64,000 bases of DNA from Riemerella anatipestifer_E (GCF_009932355.1 NZ_LEKU01000001.1:1-64000); one strand, 5' to 3'. Positions 26,017 to 34,703 are shown, counted from the stretch's first letter. Translations and numbers: made by a program. The notes: generated from the letters alone by a model not told the origin.

Positions 26017-27219
26017 ATGAAAAAAGCATCTAAAAATACCTTCAAAAAAATTATAGGAAAACTGCATTTGTGGCTGGGATTATCGGTTGGGATGGTTGTA
26101 TTTATTGTATCCATCACTGGGGCTATTTATGTATTTAAAGATGAAATAGAGAACTTGCTAAGAAAAGAAGTTATTTATCATAACGAGAAAGACATTCAAC
26201 ACAAAACCACGCTTTCTTTGTCTGTATTGGAACAGAGGGTAAACGAACAAACCAAAGAACCTTACCCTATCCATTGGGCAGAAATACCATTAGACAAAAC
26301 CAAGTCGTATAAGTTCAACTATTATGAAAAAAATCCGAAGGCTTGGCATTATTTTAATGAGTTGGTGGTCTATAAAACGGCTTATGTTAATCCGTTTACG
26401 GGAAAAGTTTTAAAGGTTTACGATGAGAAATACAGTTTCTTTAATATTGTTAAACTTATCCATTGGAGCTTTCTTCTAAAATCAGATTGGGGAACTTATG
26501 TAGTGGGGATTCCTGTTTTGATATTTATTTTTATGTTGATTTCGGGGATTATACTCTGGTGGCCAAAAAATAAAAAAGCAAGAAAGCAACGCATTTGGTT
26601 CCGATGGAAAAATATTAAATCGTGGCGAAGAAAAAACTATGATTTACACTCTATTTTAGGATTTTATTCCTCTTTGGTGGCTCTCATTATTGCAGTTACG
26701 GGCGTGTTTTATTCTTTCTTTTTTGTACAAGCGTTAATTTATGTTGTATTTTTGGGAGGAGAAACGGAGTATCCTTATTTTACAGAATATAAAACCGTAG
26801 CACCTAAGGAAATGAGAAACGAACATACTTTGGACAAAATGGCTCGGCAAGTGGAGGCGTTATTTCCTAATGCGTATGCTTATAGTTTAGATTTCGGACA
26901 CGAACATATGGACGACCACGAGCATCCTAACTTTTCAGTTTTTGTGAAAGAACTTTCGTATTCTTACCATAAAAATCATTCGGTGATTTTTGATGAAAAT
27001 TCAGGAGAGCTACTAAAAGTGCATCGTCATAGCGATAAAAACTTGGGAGAGAAAGCTATTGCTGCTAATTATGATATTCATGTAGGAGCTATATTTGGTA
27101 TCTGGAGTAAGGTATTGGCTTTTGTTGTTAGTCTTGTTTGTGCTTCTTTACCAATTACAGGTTTTCTAGTTTGGTGGGGGAGAAACAAAAAGAAAAGTGC
27201 TAAACAGAATACTAATTAA
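26017..27219 (+). CDS. PepSY-associated transmembrane protein, probable iron-siderophore reductase-like partner
   Basis: The 400-residue protein has four membrane helices, each pair with conserved His: HLWLGLSVGM (about 14-23), KLIHWSFLL (about 146-154), LHSILGFYS (about 211-219) and DIHVGAIFG (about 349-357). A large extracytoplasmic region lies between the helices, and a His/Asp-rich stretch (HEHMDDHEHPN) sits near residue 295. This is the PepSY-TM pattern. Some members reduce ferric siderophores in the periplasm (FpvG-like), which fits the upstream receptor. The His-rich stretch may bind metal. Confidence 0.8.
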   Translation: MKKASKNTFKKIIGKLHLWLGLSVGMVVFIVSITGAIYVFKDEIENLLRKEVIYHNEKDIQHKTTLSLSVLEQRVNEQTKEPYPIHWAEIPLDKTKSYKFNYYEKNPKAWHYFNELVVYKTAYVNPFTGKVLKVYDEKYSFFNIVKLIHWSFLLKSDWGTYVVGIPVLIFIFMLISGIILWWPKNKKARKQRIWFRWKNIKSWRRKNYDLHSILGFYSSLVALIIAVTGVFYSFFFVQALIYVVFLGGETEYPYFTEYKTVAPKEMRNEHTLDKMARQVEALFPNAYAYSLDFGHEHMDDHEHPNFSVFVKELSYSYHKNHSVIFDENSGELLKVHRHSDKNLGEKAIAANYDIHVGAIFGIWSKVLAFVVSLVCASLPITGFLVWWGRNKKKSAKQNTN

Positions 27220-27227
27220 TTCTAAAC

Positions 27228-27275
27228 TCAACCCTACTTAGAAATATAAATTCTAGGTAGGGTTGAATGTTTTTT
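27228..27275 (+). terminator. Terminator after the PepSY gene
   Basis: A 16-bp stem (27228-27243 with 27251-27266, one G-U pair) with a 7-nt loop is followed by TGTTTTTT. The T run touches the decayed kdsC fragment. Confidence 0.88.
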
Positions 27276-27396
27276 ATATTAAATATGTATCGTCTTTTTG
27301 AGAATTTCTTTGAATTTTCAATGCCTTTTTATAACATCTCTCACGGCATCTTTACCACCATAAATAGGGAAATGTAATCTGCAGGAGCTTTTACTT
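27274..27396 (-). pseudogene. Decayed copy of the kdsC 3' end
   Basis: Read on the minus strand this segment encodes ...APADYIS, then after a one-base shift IYGGKDAVRDVI, and near its end DDTYLI and a stop. The intact KdsC ends with AIADYISPVYGGKGAVRDVI and DDTRSI and a stop. Nucleotide identity by eye is about three quarters over about 110 bp (compare 27287-27396 with 29362-29473). A frameshift and an in-frame stop (KRH then stop) show it is dead. The stop codon of dhaKL (27391-27393) lies inside its edge. Confidence 0.85.
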
Positions 27397-29208
27397 AAAA
27401 TCTTTAGCAAATTCATATAATTCTGAAAAAATAACCCCAATGCCATAAGCCCCTGCATCTGGATAGCCAATACTTCTATCTCCCACGGTTCCTGCTCTTC
27501 CTAGATTTGCTGCAAAACCTTTTGTTTTTTCAGCACCTTCTTTTGCGGCATCGGCAGAAAGTTTCATGGCAGTTATTAAATCTATGTTTTTTTCTGCAGA
27601 ATCTTTTAGGCTATCAGCCGCAGGAACTAAGGCATCTATCAATGTCTTATCTCCCACTTTTGCTCCTCTCCCAAAAGATCTCTCACCTGTTTCTTGTATG
27701 CCAATGACAGCTGCTTGTAATAATTCAGCCAGTTCGCTAACGCCTATTTCTTGTTTGCCGATAGAGGCTTTTCCTGCATATCTAAAAGCATTGCCCCAAA
27801 GAGGTCCAGATGCCCCTCCGCAATACTCCATAATTATTTCAGAGCAGCTCATTAAAAATTCACCTATATTTCCTTTTTTTCTGGTATCCCAATCTTTTTT
27901 TAATTGTTTAAATCCCTTTGCTATACTCATACCAAAATCTCCATCACCATTTCTGTCAGCCTCACAAAAATCTACCTCATGAGCGATAATAATATCAGCC
28001 ATTTTGTCTATAAGTTTCACCATACCAGGTGTGTTAATGATATTATTGATGACTGGTGTTCCCTCCACCTGATAGAGTGTCTCTTTATTTTTTTCTTCTT
28101 CCAAAGAGGGAGTGTTTTTTTGAATGGTATCTTTGTTTTTAGGTAGTGCGTTGCCCAAGACTTTGGCGAGTCCTTCAATAGCATCTACACATGATTTTTC
28201 ATAATTCGACATTTGATTGCCCCAGTTTAAGGCTGGAGTAGATACAGGAGCATCTAATAACTCTAATAACTCTTGATCTAGTCGTAAAAGAGATATTGAT
28301 GCACCTGCCATATCAATAGAAGTCATATAGTTTCCTACCATTGTTTTATGAATGATGATGCCTTTTTTCTCTAATACATTGGTTACAGAGTTATTAAATA
28401 AATATAATTCTTGTAATGGTGTGCCTCCAAAACCATTGACTAAAAGAACAATTTTTTCCTCTTTTTCTAGCTTCAAATCTTCTATTATATCAGGAATTAT
28501 TCTTTCAGCTAGTTCATTAGCACTTAAAATTTTCTCACGTTTTCTACCTGGTTCACCATGTATGCCTACGCCAAACTCCATTTCATCATTATCTAACTCA
28601 AAGGTTGGTGTCCCTGCTGCTGGAACAGTACAAGAGGTTAAAGCAAAACCAAAACTTCTCACATTATCTGCCACTTTTTGGGCTACTCTTTTAACCTCTT
28701 TAAGGTTAGCACCTTGTTCTGCTTTAGCACCTGCGATTTTATGAACTAATACTGTCCCTGCGACACCTCTTCTTCCCACAGTGTATAAACTGTCTTTTAC
28801 TGCAATGTCATCAGCTACATAAACGGCCTCTACTTCTATTCCCTCATCTTTTGCAAGGCTTGCGGCATCATTAAAATTCATTAAATCTCCTGAATAGTTT
28901 TTAACAATCATAAGAGTCCCTTTCTTAGATTGTGTTAATTTTAGTGCATTAAAGACCTGTATTTGAGAAGGTGATGCAAAAATGTCCCCACAGACAGCGG
29001 CATCTAACATACCATTGCCTACAAAACCAGCGTGGGCAGGTTCATGTCCTGAGCCTCCTCCAGAAATCAAGGTCACTTTTTCTTGATTGATTTCTTTTTT
29101 CTTTATAATTTTATACTTTTCTACAAACTCTAGTTCAGGGTGAGCTTTTGCCATACCTTGGCACATTTCTACTACAAACGATTCTGGTGTGTTAATAATT
29201 TTTTTCAT
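27391..29208 (-). CDS. Fused dihydroxyacetone kinase (DhaK-DhaL)
   Basis: The fusion phosphorylates dihydroxyacetone to the glycolytic intermediate DHAP. The N-terminal DhaK part (about 1-350) has GGGSGHEPAHAG at about 50-61 and the covalent substrate histidine H217 in GVGIHGEPG. The C-terminal DhaL part (about 390-605) has the Mg/ATP segment NGDGDFGMS, GGASGPLWGN and the terminal GDRSIGYPDAGA. No PTS-type DhaM is seen, which fits the ATP-dependent Citrobacter/eukaryote style, where both domains share one chain. It is a lone gene between kdsC and its decayed 3' copy, so it looks inserted. Confidence 0.93.
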   Translation of the reverse strand: MKKIINTPESFVVEMCQGMAKAHPELEFVEKYKIIKKKEINQEKVTLISGGGSGHEPAHAGFVGNGMLDAAVCGDIFASPSQIQVFNALKLTQSKKGTLMIVKNYSGDLMNFNDAASLAKDEGIEVEAVYVADDIAVKDSLYTVGRRGVAGTVLVHKIAGAKAEQGANLKEVKRVAQKVADNVRSFGFALTSCTVPAAGTPTFELDNDEMEFGVGIHGEPGRKREKILSANELAERIIPDIIEDLKLEKEEKIVLLVNGFGGTPLQELYLFNNSVTNVLEKKGIIIHKTMVGNYMTSIDMAGASISLLRLDQELLELLDAPVSTPALNWGNQMSNYEKSCVDAIEGLAKVLGNALPKNKDTIQKNTPSLEEEKNKETLYQVEGTPVINNIINTPGMVKLIDKMADIIIAHEVDFCEADRNGDGDFGMSIAKGFKQLKKDWDTRKKGNIGEFLMSCSEIIMEYCGGASGPLWGNAFRYAGKASIGKQEIGVSELAELLQAAVIGIQETGERSFGRGAKVGDKTLIDALVPAADSLKDSAEKNIDLITAMKLSADAAKEGAEKTKGFAANLGRAGTVGDRSIGYPDAGAYGIGVIFSELYEFAKDFK

Positions 29209-29275
29209 AGAAATAAAATTTATGATTAATAAATTATAGTATATATGTCTTTAATGTAACTCTTTTAGGTCTCGT

Positions 29276-29296
29276 CTAAAATTAAATATATTTTAG
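29276..29296. promoter_or_regulatory. Inverted repeat upstream of dhaKL, possible operator
   Basis: CTAAAAT (29276-29282) and ATTTTAG (29290-29296) form a 7-7-7 inverted repeat about 68 bp before dhaKL and in the 140-bp spacer after kdsC. No TAnnTTTG element was found nearby. It may be chance in AT-rich DNA. Confidence 0.25.
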
Positions 29297-29348
29297 CTGA
29301 TAACTTACTTTAAAGTTTTTTATAAATTCATGTTTCAAAAGGTGATTT

Positions 29349-29867
29349 CTATATTGAACGAGTATCGTCTTCTTGCCAATCTCCTTGAGTTTTTAATACT
29401 TGTTCTATAACGTCTCTTACCGCACCTTTACCTCCATAAACAGGCGAAATATAATCTGCAATAGCTTTTACTTCTGGCACCGCATTCGGTGGGCAAGTGC
29501 TTATAGCAGAAACTTTCATCATTTCTATATCGGGTAAATCGTCCCCCATGGTTAAAATTTCTTCGTCTTTTAAATTGTGTTTGCTTTTGAAATCTTCATA
29601 ATCTATGATTTTTTTTGAGGATTTAGGGTAATAATCTACGATGCCTAGATAATGCAAGCGATGTTTTACCATAGGGTCGTCTCCGCCTGTAATGATGCCT
29701 ATTTTGTATCCTTTTTTTACAGCTTTTACTACCGCATAGCCATCAAGAACATTCATTGTACGGCACATGCTGCCGTCGGGCATTAGATAGATACTACCGT
29801 CAGTAAAAACACCATCTACATCAAATACGAAGGCCTTTATTTTACTTAAATTTTGTTTATAACTCAT
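29349..29867 (-). CDS. kdsC: KdsC-type HAD phosphatase (KDO 8-phosphate phosphatase family)
   Basis: The enzyme removes the phosphate from 3-deoxy-D-manno-octulosonate 8-phosphate in lipopolysaccharide core synthesis. The 172-residue protein is a capless HAD hydrolase with DVDGVFTDG (about 16-24), the ITGG motif and the Asp pair GDDLPD (about 107-112). Its start overlaps the end of the DUF2520 gene by 11 bp, so the two are coupled. A decayed copy of its 3' end lies on the far side of dhaKL. Confidence 0.9.
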   Translation of the reverse strand: MSYKQNLSKIKAFVFDVDGVFTDGSIYLMPDGSMCRTMNVLDGYAVVKAVKKGYKIGIITGGDDPMVKHRLHYLGIVDYYPKSSKKIIDYEDFKSKHNLKDEEILTMGDDLPDIEMMKVSAISTCPPNAVPEVKAIADYISPVYGGKGAVRDVIEQVLKTQGDWQEDDTRSI

Positions 29868-30609
29868 ACATTTTTTTTATAGATTGGTTCATTAAATTGT
29901 AGATTTCTAATTGAGTTTCATCTGTTATCAATTGCTTGTGAAGCTCTAAAACTCTAGTATCATTTCTTACTGCAGGACCTGTTTGGGCTTTCCGTGGATC
30001 TAGGTAATAGATTTTGTCCATAGTCTCCTCTATAAGAGGAATGAAGTAATTGAACGGGATATTTTGGCTATCAGCTATCTCTTTTGCTCTAGCATAGAGG
30101 TGGTTTACAAAGTTGCACGCAAATACGGCGCTGAGGTGTATATATTTTCTTTTCTCATAATCTGCCTCTTGCACTCTTGGGGAAATTCTGAGGGCTAAAT
30201 TTTTCAGAATATCTAAATCTTGTGGGTTTTCAGCCTCTATGAAAAACGGAATTTCTGTGTAATCCAAGACTTTATTTTTAGAAAAAGTTTGTAATGGATA
30301 AAAGCATCCCTTTCTGTAGTTTCCTTCTAAAACATCTTTAGGCATAGAGCCAGAAGTGTGTACTACCAATGCGTTTTCATTTTTAATAATTTGTGAAACT
30401 TCTGCTATAACATCATCTTTTACACAAATAATGTATAGGCCGGCATTTCGTAGAGTATTGATGGAATAGGGGACTTGTGTGGTTTCAGACATGAGTTTTA
30501 AGGCTTCCTCGTTTCGTCCAAATAGTTGAGAAACCTTTATGTTTGCTTCATGAAAAGCATTATTGAGGTGGAGCGCCACATTGCCAGAACCTATAATTAC
30601 TATTTCCAT
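29857..30609 (-). CDS. Rossmann-fold protein with DUF2520 domain
   Basis: The 250-residue protein begins with a nucleotide-binding fold (IVIIGSGNVALHL, residues 3-15) and continues into an all-helical C-terminal half (about 125-250) that matches the DUF2520 layout. It contains IYYLDPRKAQTGPAVRND, a conserved stretch of that domain. Its relatives resemble NADP-dependent ketopantoate or prephenate-type reductases, but the substrate is not known. It is coupled to kdsC by an 11-bp overlap. A -7 element sits five bases before its ATG. Confidence 0.85.
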   Translation of the reverse strand: MEIVIIGSGNVALHLNNAFHEANIKVSQLFGRNEEALKLMSETTQVPYSINTLRNAGLYIICVKDDVIAEVSQIIKNENALVVHTSGSMPKDVLEGNYRKGCFYPLQTFSKNKVLDYTEIPFFIEAENPQDLDILKNLALRISPRVQEADYEKRKYIHLSAVFACNFVNHLYARAKEIADSQNIPFNYFIPLIEETMDKIYYLDPRKAQTGPAVRNDTRVLELHKQLITDETQLEIYNLMNQSIKKMYEL

Positions 30610-30613
30610 TCAA

Positions 30614-30621
30614 CAAATATA
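30614..30621 (-). promoter_or_regulatory. Promoter -7 element of the DUF2520-kdsC operon
   Basis: On the minus strand TATATTTG matches TAnnTTTG only 4 bases before the start codon, so the mRNA would be leaderless or nearly so. No TTG at the -33 spacing was found. Confidence 0.45.
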
Positions 30622-30773
30622 AGGATTTCTAAAACATTATAAAAGGTGAGATTTAGTAATTGAATTACACGTCAGAATAAATGATTTTTTTGAACTTTAA
30701 GCGGAGTTTTTGCGATGAGGTAAATCTTTTATAATAAATAAATTAAGGTTGGAGTAAAAATTTAACTTATTGT
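30622..30773. other. Non-coding part of the rplC upstream region
   Basis: The 309-bp gap between the DUF2520 start and rplC (30610-30918) contains the two promoters listed here, a leader hairpin and AT-rich leader. I see no open reading frame, RNA gene or repeat in the part between 30622 and 30773. Confidence 0.6.
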
Positions 30774-30803
30774 TTGTCAGTAAAAAAAATCTTTGTATAT
30801 TTG
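30774..30803 (+). promoter_or_regulatory. Promoter of the ribosomal protein operon
   Basis: TTG at 30774-30776 and TATATTTG at 30796-30803 are spaced 19 bp, an ideal Bacteroidota promoter. Transcription should start near 30810, giving a leader of about 110 nt before rplC. Confidence 0.8.
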
Positions 30804-30817
30804 CACACTCAATTTTT

Positions 30818-30838
30818 GGGAAAAGTATGTCTTTTCCT
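30818..30838 (+). other. Hairpin in the rplC leader
   Basis: GGAAAAG (30819-30825) pairs with CTTTTCC (30831-30837) around a 5-nt loop, extendable by one G-U pair, beginning about 9 nt after the predicted transcript start. No T run follows. A leader hairpin here could be a binding site for an autoregulatory ribosomal protein such as L4, which is inference. Confidence 0.5.
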
Positions 30839-30918
30839 CATTGGTAAATATTGATTTTTTGATTTAAGTAATTGAAATTTAATTAAATAATAATAATTTT
30901 AATTTTTAATTTTTAATA

Positions 30919-31542
30919 ATGTCAGGTATTATTGGAAAAAAAATCGGAATGACTTCATTGTTTGACGAGTCTGGGAAAAACATTCCTTGTACTGTTATTC
31001 AAGCGGGTCCATGTTCGGTTTTACAGGTCAGAACCGTAGAAAAAGATGGTTATGTAGGCTATCAGTTAGGTTTCGATGACAAGAGTGAGAAGAATGTCGG
31101 TAAGGCATTGGCTGGTCATTTTAAAAAGGCTGGTTCAACTCCTAAAGCTAAATTACACGAATTCCACCATGGGTTCGATAATTTGCAAGTAGGAGATGAG
31201 GTAACTGTTAAATTATTCTCAGAAGGAGAGTATGTAGATGTTACAGGTACTTCTAAAGGTAAAGGATTCCAAGGGGTAGTTAAAAGACATGGTTTCGGCG
31301 GTGTAATGCAGGCTACTCACGGGCAGCACAACAGATTGAGAGCTCCAGGTTCTATTGGTGCAGGTTCAGACCCATCAAGAGTATTTAAGGGCTTAAGAAT
31401 GGCTGGTAGAATGGGAGGTAAGCAGGTAACTGTTCAGAACCTTCAAGTGTTAAAAGTAGATGAAGAACAAAATCTTTTAGTGGTAAAAGGTGCTGTTCCG
31501 GGAGCTAAAAATTCTTATGTAATTATCAGAAGATGGAACTAG
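30919..31542 (+). CDS. rplC: 50S ribosomal protein L3
   Basis: The 207-residue primary 23S rRNA binder has SGIIGKKIGMTSLFDESG at the start and the conserved GKGFQGVVKRHGF segment and GSDPSRVFKGLRMAGRMG loop. It heads the long ribosomal operon. rpsJ (S10), which usually precedes it, is not in the window. It overlaps rplD by 10 bp. Confidence 0.97.
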   Translation: MSGIIGKKIGMTSLFDESGKNIPCTVIQAGPCSVLQVRTVEKDGYVGYQLGFDDKSEKNVGKALAGHFKKAGSTPKAKLHEFHHGFDNLQVGDEVTVKLFSEGEYVDVTGTSKGKGFQGVVKRHGFGGVMQATHGQHNRLRAPGSIGAGSDPSRVFKGLRMAGRMGGKQVTVQNLQVLKVDEEQNLLVVKGAVPGAKNSYVIIRRWN

Positions 31543-32162
31543 TAGTATTAAATATTCAAGGGAAAGAAACCGGAAGAAAAGTGTCTTTAGATGAGGCTAT
31601 CTTCGGAATAGAGCCAAATCAGCACGCGGTTTACTTAGAGATAAAGCAGTATCTTGCTGCACAGCGTCAAGGAACTCATAAGGCTAAGGAAAGAAGTGAA
31701 ATTACAGCTTCTACTAAAAAGCTTAAGAAGCAAAAAGGTTCTGGTTCTGCTAGATACGGGGATATCAAGTCTCCTGTATTCAAAGGTGGAGGTAGAGTTT
31801 TTGGTCCTAAGCCAAGAGATTATAGATTTAAGTTAAATAAAGCACTTAAGAGATTGGCTAAAAAGTCTGTTCTTTCTCAAAAAATGAGAGATAACAATGT
31901 TAAGGTATTAGAAGATTTTTCTTTTGAAACTCCTAAAACTAAAGAATTTATCAATGTGGTAAATGCATTAGGATTAGAAGGTAAGAAGTCTTTATTTGTA
32001 CTAGGAGAAGCTAACAAGAATGTGTACTTGTCTTCAAGAAATTTACCTAAGGCTAAAGTAATGAATTTCAATGAAATTTCTTCTTATGACTTAGTAAATG
32101 CAGGAGAGGTTGTATTCTTAGAAGGTGCAGTAGAAAAGTTTCAAGAAAATTTAAGAAAATAA
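31533..32162 (+). CDS. rplD: 50S ribosomal protein L4
   Basis: This 209-residue 23S-binding protein has KQKGSGSARYGDIKSPVFKG in its exit-tunnel loop and the GPKPRDY motif. It overlaps rplC and is 3 bp before rplW. In E. coli L4 also represses its own operon; a leader hairpin upstream could serve a similar purpose here. Confidence 0.96.
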   Translation: MELVVLNIQGKETGRKVSLDEAIFGIEPNQHAVYLEIKQYLAAQRQGTHKAKERSEITASTKKLKKQKGSGSARYGDIKSPVFKGGGRVFGPKPRDYRFKLNKALKRLAKKSVLSQKMRDNNVKVLEDFSFETPKTKEFINVVNALGLEGKKSLFVLGEANKNVYLSSRNLPKAKVMNFNEISSYDLVNAGEVVFLEGAVEKFQENLRK

Positions 32163-32165
32163 ATC

Positions 32166-32456
32166 ATGTCAGTAATCATAAAACCAATTATTTCAGAAAA
32201 GGCTTCTAATTTGTCTGATTTGAGAGGCGTTTACAGTTTCTTAGTAGATACTAAAGCGAATAAAATCCAAATCAAACAAGCGGTAGAAGAAGCTTATGGT
32301 GTAAAGGTAGCAGATGTAAGAACAATGATTTATGCTCCTAAAGTTTCTGCTAAGTACACTAAAAAAGGACTTCAAGTTGGAAAAACCAACAAATTGAAAA
32401 AAGCAATGGTTCAGCTTGTAGAAGGTGAATTTATTGATGTATTTGCAACTAATTAA
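32166..32456 (+). CDS. rplW: 50S ribosomal protein L23
   Basis: The 96-residue protein has the family start IKPIISEKASN and the VNKIQIKQAVEEAYGVKV-like core. It sits near the polypeptide exit and contacts signal recognition particle and trigger factor. Confidence 0.95.
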   Translation: MSVIIKPIISEKASNLSDLRGVYSFLVDTKANKIQIKQAVEEAYGVKVADVRTMIYAPKVSAKYTKKGLQVGKTNKLKKAMVQLVEGEFIDVFATN

Positions 32457-32475
32457 TAATTTATAAATAATAGTA

Positions 32476-33297
32476 ATGTCTGTTAGAAAATTAAAACCTA
32501 TCACCCCAGGACAGAGATTCAGAATTGTAAACAATTTTGAAGAGATTACTACCAACAAACCTGAGAAAAGCCTTACTGTAGGTATTTCAAAGAAAGGCGG
32601 TCGTAACAATACTGGTAAGATGACCATGCGTTACACTGGAGGTGGACACAAAAGAAAGTACAGAATTATTGACTTCAAAAGAAACAAATTTGATGTTAAG
32701 GCAACTGTAAAAACTGTGGAATACGATCCAAACAGAACTGCGTTCATCGCTTTATTAGAGTATGCTGATGGAGAAAAGAGATACATGATTGCTCCTAATG
32801 GTATCAAAGTAGGACAAACTGTAGTTTCTGGACAAACAGCTACACCTGATGTAGGTAATGCAATGAAATTAAAAGATATTCCTCTAGGTACTGTTATCTC
32901 TTGTATAGAGCTTAGACCAGGACAAGGAGCTATCTTAGCAAGAAGTGCAGGTTCTTCTGCACAGCTTACTTCTAGAGATGGTAAGTTTGCTATCGTTAAA
33001 TTGCCTTCAGGAGAATCTAGAATGATTCTAGTAGAATGTATGGCTATGATTGGTTCTGTGTCTAACTCAGACCACCAGCTTACAGTATCTGGTAAAGCAG
33101 GTAGAAGCAGATGGTTAGGTAGAAGACCTAGAACTAGAGCTGTAGCAATGAACCCAGTAGATCACCCAATGGGTGGTGGTGAAGGTAGATCTTCAGGAGG
33201 TCACCCTAGATCTAGAAACGGTAAACCAGCTAAAGGTTACAAGACTAGAAAGAAAAATAAAGTGTCTAACCGTTACATCGTATCCAAAAGAAAATAA
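32476..33297 (+). CDS. rplB: 50S ribosomal protein L2
   Basis: The 273-residue protein, a core component next to the peptidyl transferase centre, has GRNNTGKMTMRYTGGGHKR in its N-terminal part and the highly conserved NPVDHPMGGGEG loop near residue 225. Its length is standard. Confidence 0.97.
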   Translation: MSVRKLKPITPGQRFRIVNNFEEITTNKPEKSLTVGISKKGGRNNTGKMTMRYTGGGHKRKYRIIDFKRNKFDVKATVKTVEYDPNRTAFIALLEYADGEKRYMIAPNGIKVGQTVVSGQTATPDVGNAMKLKDIPLGTVISCIELRPGQGAILARSAGSSAQLTSRDGKFAIVKLPSGESRMILVECMAMIGSVSNSDHQLTVSGKAGRSRWLGRRPRTRAVAMNPVDHPMGGGEGRSSGGHPRSRNGKPAKGYKTRKKNKVSNRYIVSKRK

Positions 33298-33299
33298 TT

Positions 33300-33578
33300 A
33301 TGGCAAGATCACTTAAAAAAGGACCTTTCATTCACCATTCATTAGAGAAGAAGGTTCAAGCGAATATAGAATCAGGAAAGAAAACGGTAATTAAAACATG
33401 GTCTAGAGCATCTATGATTTCTCCAGACATGGTAGGTCAAACTATAGCAGTACATAATGGTAAGTCTTTCATACCTGTTTATGTAACTGAAAATATGGTA
33501 GGACATAAGTTAGGTGAATTTTCTCCAACGAGATCTTTTAGAGGTCACTCAGGTAATAAAAATAAAGGTAGCAGATAA
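33300..33578 (+). CDS. rpsS: 30S ribosomal protein S19
   Basis: The 92-residue head protein has ARSLKKGPFIHHSLEKKV at the start and KLGEFSPTRSFRGHS near the end, both hallmark S19 segments. It is 2 bp after rplB. Confidence 0.97.
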   Translation: MARSLKKGPFIHHSLEKKVQANIESGKKTVIKTWSRASMISPDMVGQTIAVHNGKSFIPVYVTENMVGHKLGEFSPTRSFRGHSGNKNKGSR

Positions 33579-33583
33579 TCATT

Positions 33584-33988
33584 ATGGGAAAAAGAAAACA
33601 AGATAGTGCAATAGCACGTAAAGCAGCAAATCAAGATGTGGTAAAAGCACGTCTTAATGATTGCCCTTCTTCTCCAAGAAAAATGAGACTCGTTGCTGAT
33701 ATCATTAGAGGAGAAAATGTAGATAAAGCTCTATATATCCTTAGATATTCTAAAAAAGAGGCTTCTAATAAATTAGAAAAACTTCTTCTTTCTGCAATTG
33801 CTAACTGGCAAAACAAAAACGAAGGAGCTGATATAGAAGAAGCTAACCTTTTCATTAAGGAAATATATGTAGATAGTGCAAGACAATTGAAAAGATTGCG
33901 TCCTGCACCACAAGGTAGAGGTTACAGAATTAGAAAAAGATCTAACCATGTAACATTAGTATTAGGTTCAAAAACAGATAATCAATAA
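33584..33988 (+). CDS. rplV: 50S ribosomal protein L22
   Basis: The 134-residue protein has NDCPSSPRKMRLVADIIRG and the exit-tunnel beta hairpin near KRLRPAPQGRGYRIRKRSNH. It lines the tunnel and contacts macrolides. The start follows rpsS by 5 bp. Confidence 0.96.
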   Translation: MGKRKQDSAIARKAANQDVVKARLNDCPSSPRKMRLVADIIRGENVDKALYILRYSKKEASNKLEKLLLSAIANWQNKNEGADIEEANLFIKEIYVDSARQLKRLRPAPQGRGYRIRKRSNHVTLVLGSKTDNQ

Positions 33989-33995
33989 TCAAGAT

Positions 33996-34691
33996 ATGGG
34001 ACAGAAAACAAATCCAATTGGTAATAGACTAGGTATCATCAGAGGATGGGATTCTAACTGGTTTGGAGGAAACGATTATGGAGACAGAATCGCAGAAGAC
34101 TACAAAATCAGAAGATATCTTGAGGCAAGATTATCTAAAGGTGGTATTTCAAGAATTTATATTGATAGAACACTTAAGTTAGTTACTGTAACTATCACTA
34201 CTGCTAGACCAGGTCTTATCATCGGTAAAGGTGGTCAGGAAGTAGATAAACTAAAAGAAGAGTTAAAGAAACTTACTGGTAAAGATGTTCAAATCAATAT
34301 CTTTGAAATTAAAAGACCTGAGTTAGATGCTGTATTAGTAGCAGATAGCGTAGCTAAGCAAATTGAAAACAGAATTTCTTACAGAAGAGCTGTTAAAATG
34401 GCTATCGCGGGAGCTATGAGAATGGGAGCAGAGGGGATTAAAATCCAAATTTCAGGAAGATTAAACGGTGCTGAAATGGCAAGAAGTGAGTCTTTCAAAG
34501 AAGGAAGAATTCCGTTATCTACTTTCAGAGCTGATATAGATTACCATATCGCAGAAGCACACACTACTTATGGTAGATTAGGTGTTAAGGTATGGATAAT
34601 GAAAGGAGAAGTATATGGTAAGAGAGAGCTTTCTCCATTAGTAGGTACTCAGAAAAAATCTTCTGGTAATAAAAGAAGAGAAAGAAAATAA
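33996..34691 (+). CDS. rpsC: 30S ribosomal protein S3
   Basis: The 231-residue protein begins MGQKTNPIGNRLGIIRGWDS and has the KH domain GLIIGKGGQEVDKL and the GRLNGAEMARSE motif. The C-terminal tail is rich in Lys/Arg. It is followed by an unusually long spacer before rplP. Confidence 0.96.
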   Translation: MGQKTNPIGNRLGIIRGWDSNWFGGNDYGDRIAEDYKIRRYLEARLSKGGISRIYIDRTLKLVTVTITTARPGLIIGKGGQEVDKLKEELKKLTGKDVQINIFEIKRPELDAVLVADSVAKQIENRISYRRAVKMAIAGAMRMGAEGIKIQISGRLNGAEMARSESFKEGRIPLSTFRADIDYHIAEAHTTYGRLGVKVWIMKGEVYGKRELSPLVGTQKKSSGNKRRERK

Positions 34692-34703
34692 TTTAATTAG
34701 AGT

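Noticed and set aside
27507..28744. Several open frames on the plus strand opposite dhaKL
   Set aside because: They overlap a clear DhaK-DhaL gene on the other strand and have no motif or promoter of their own.
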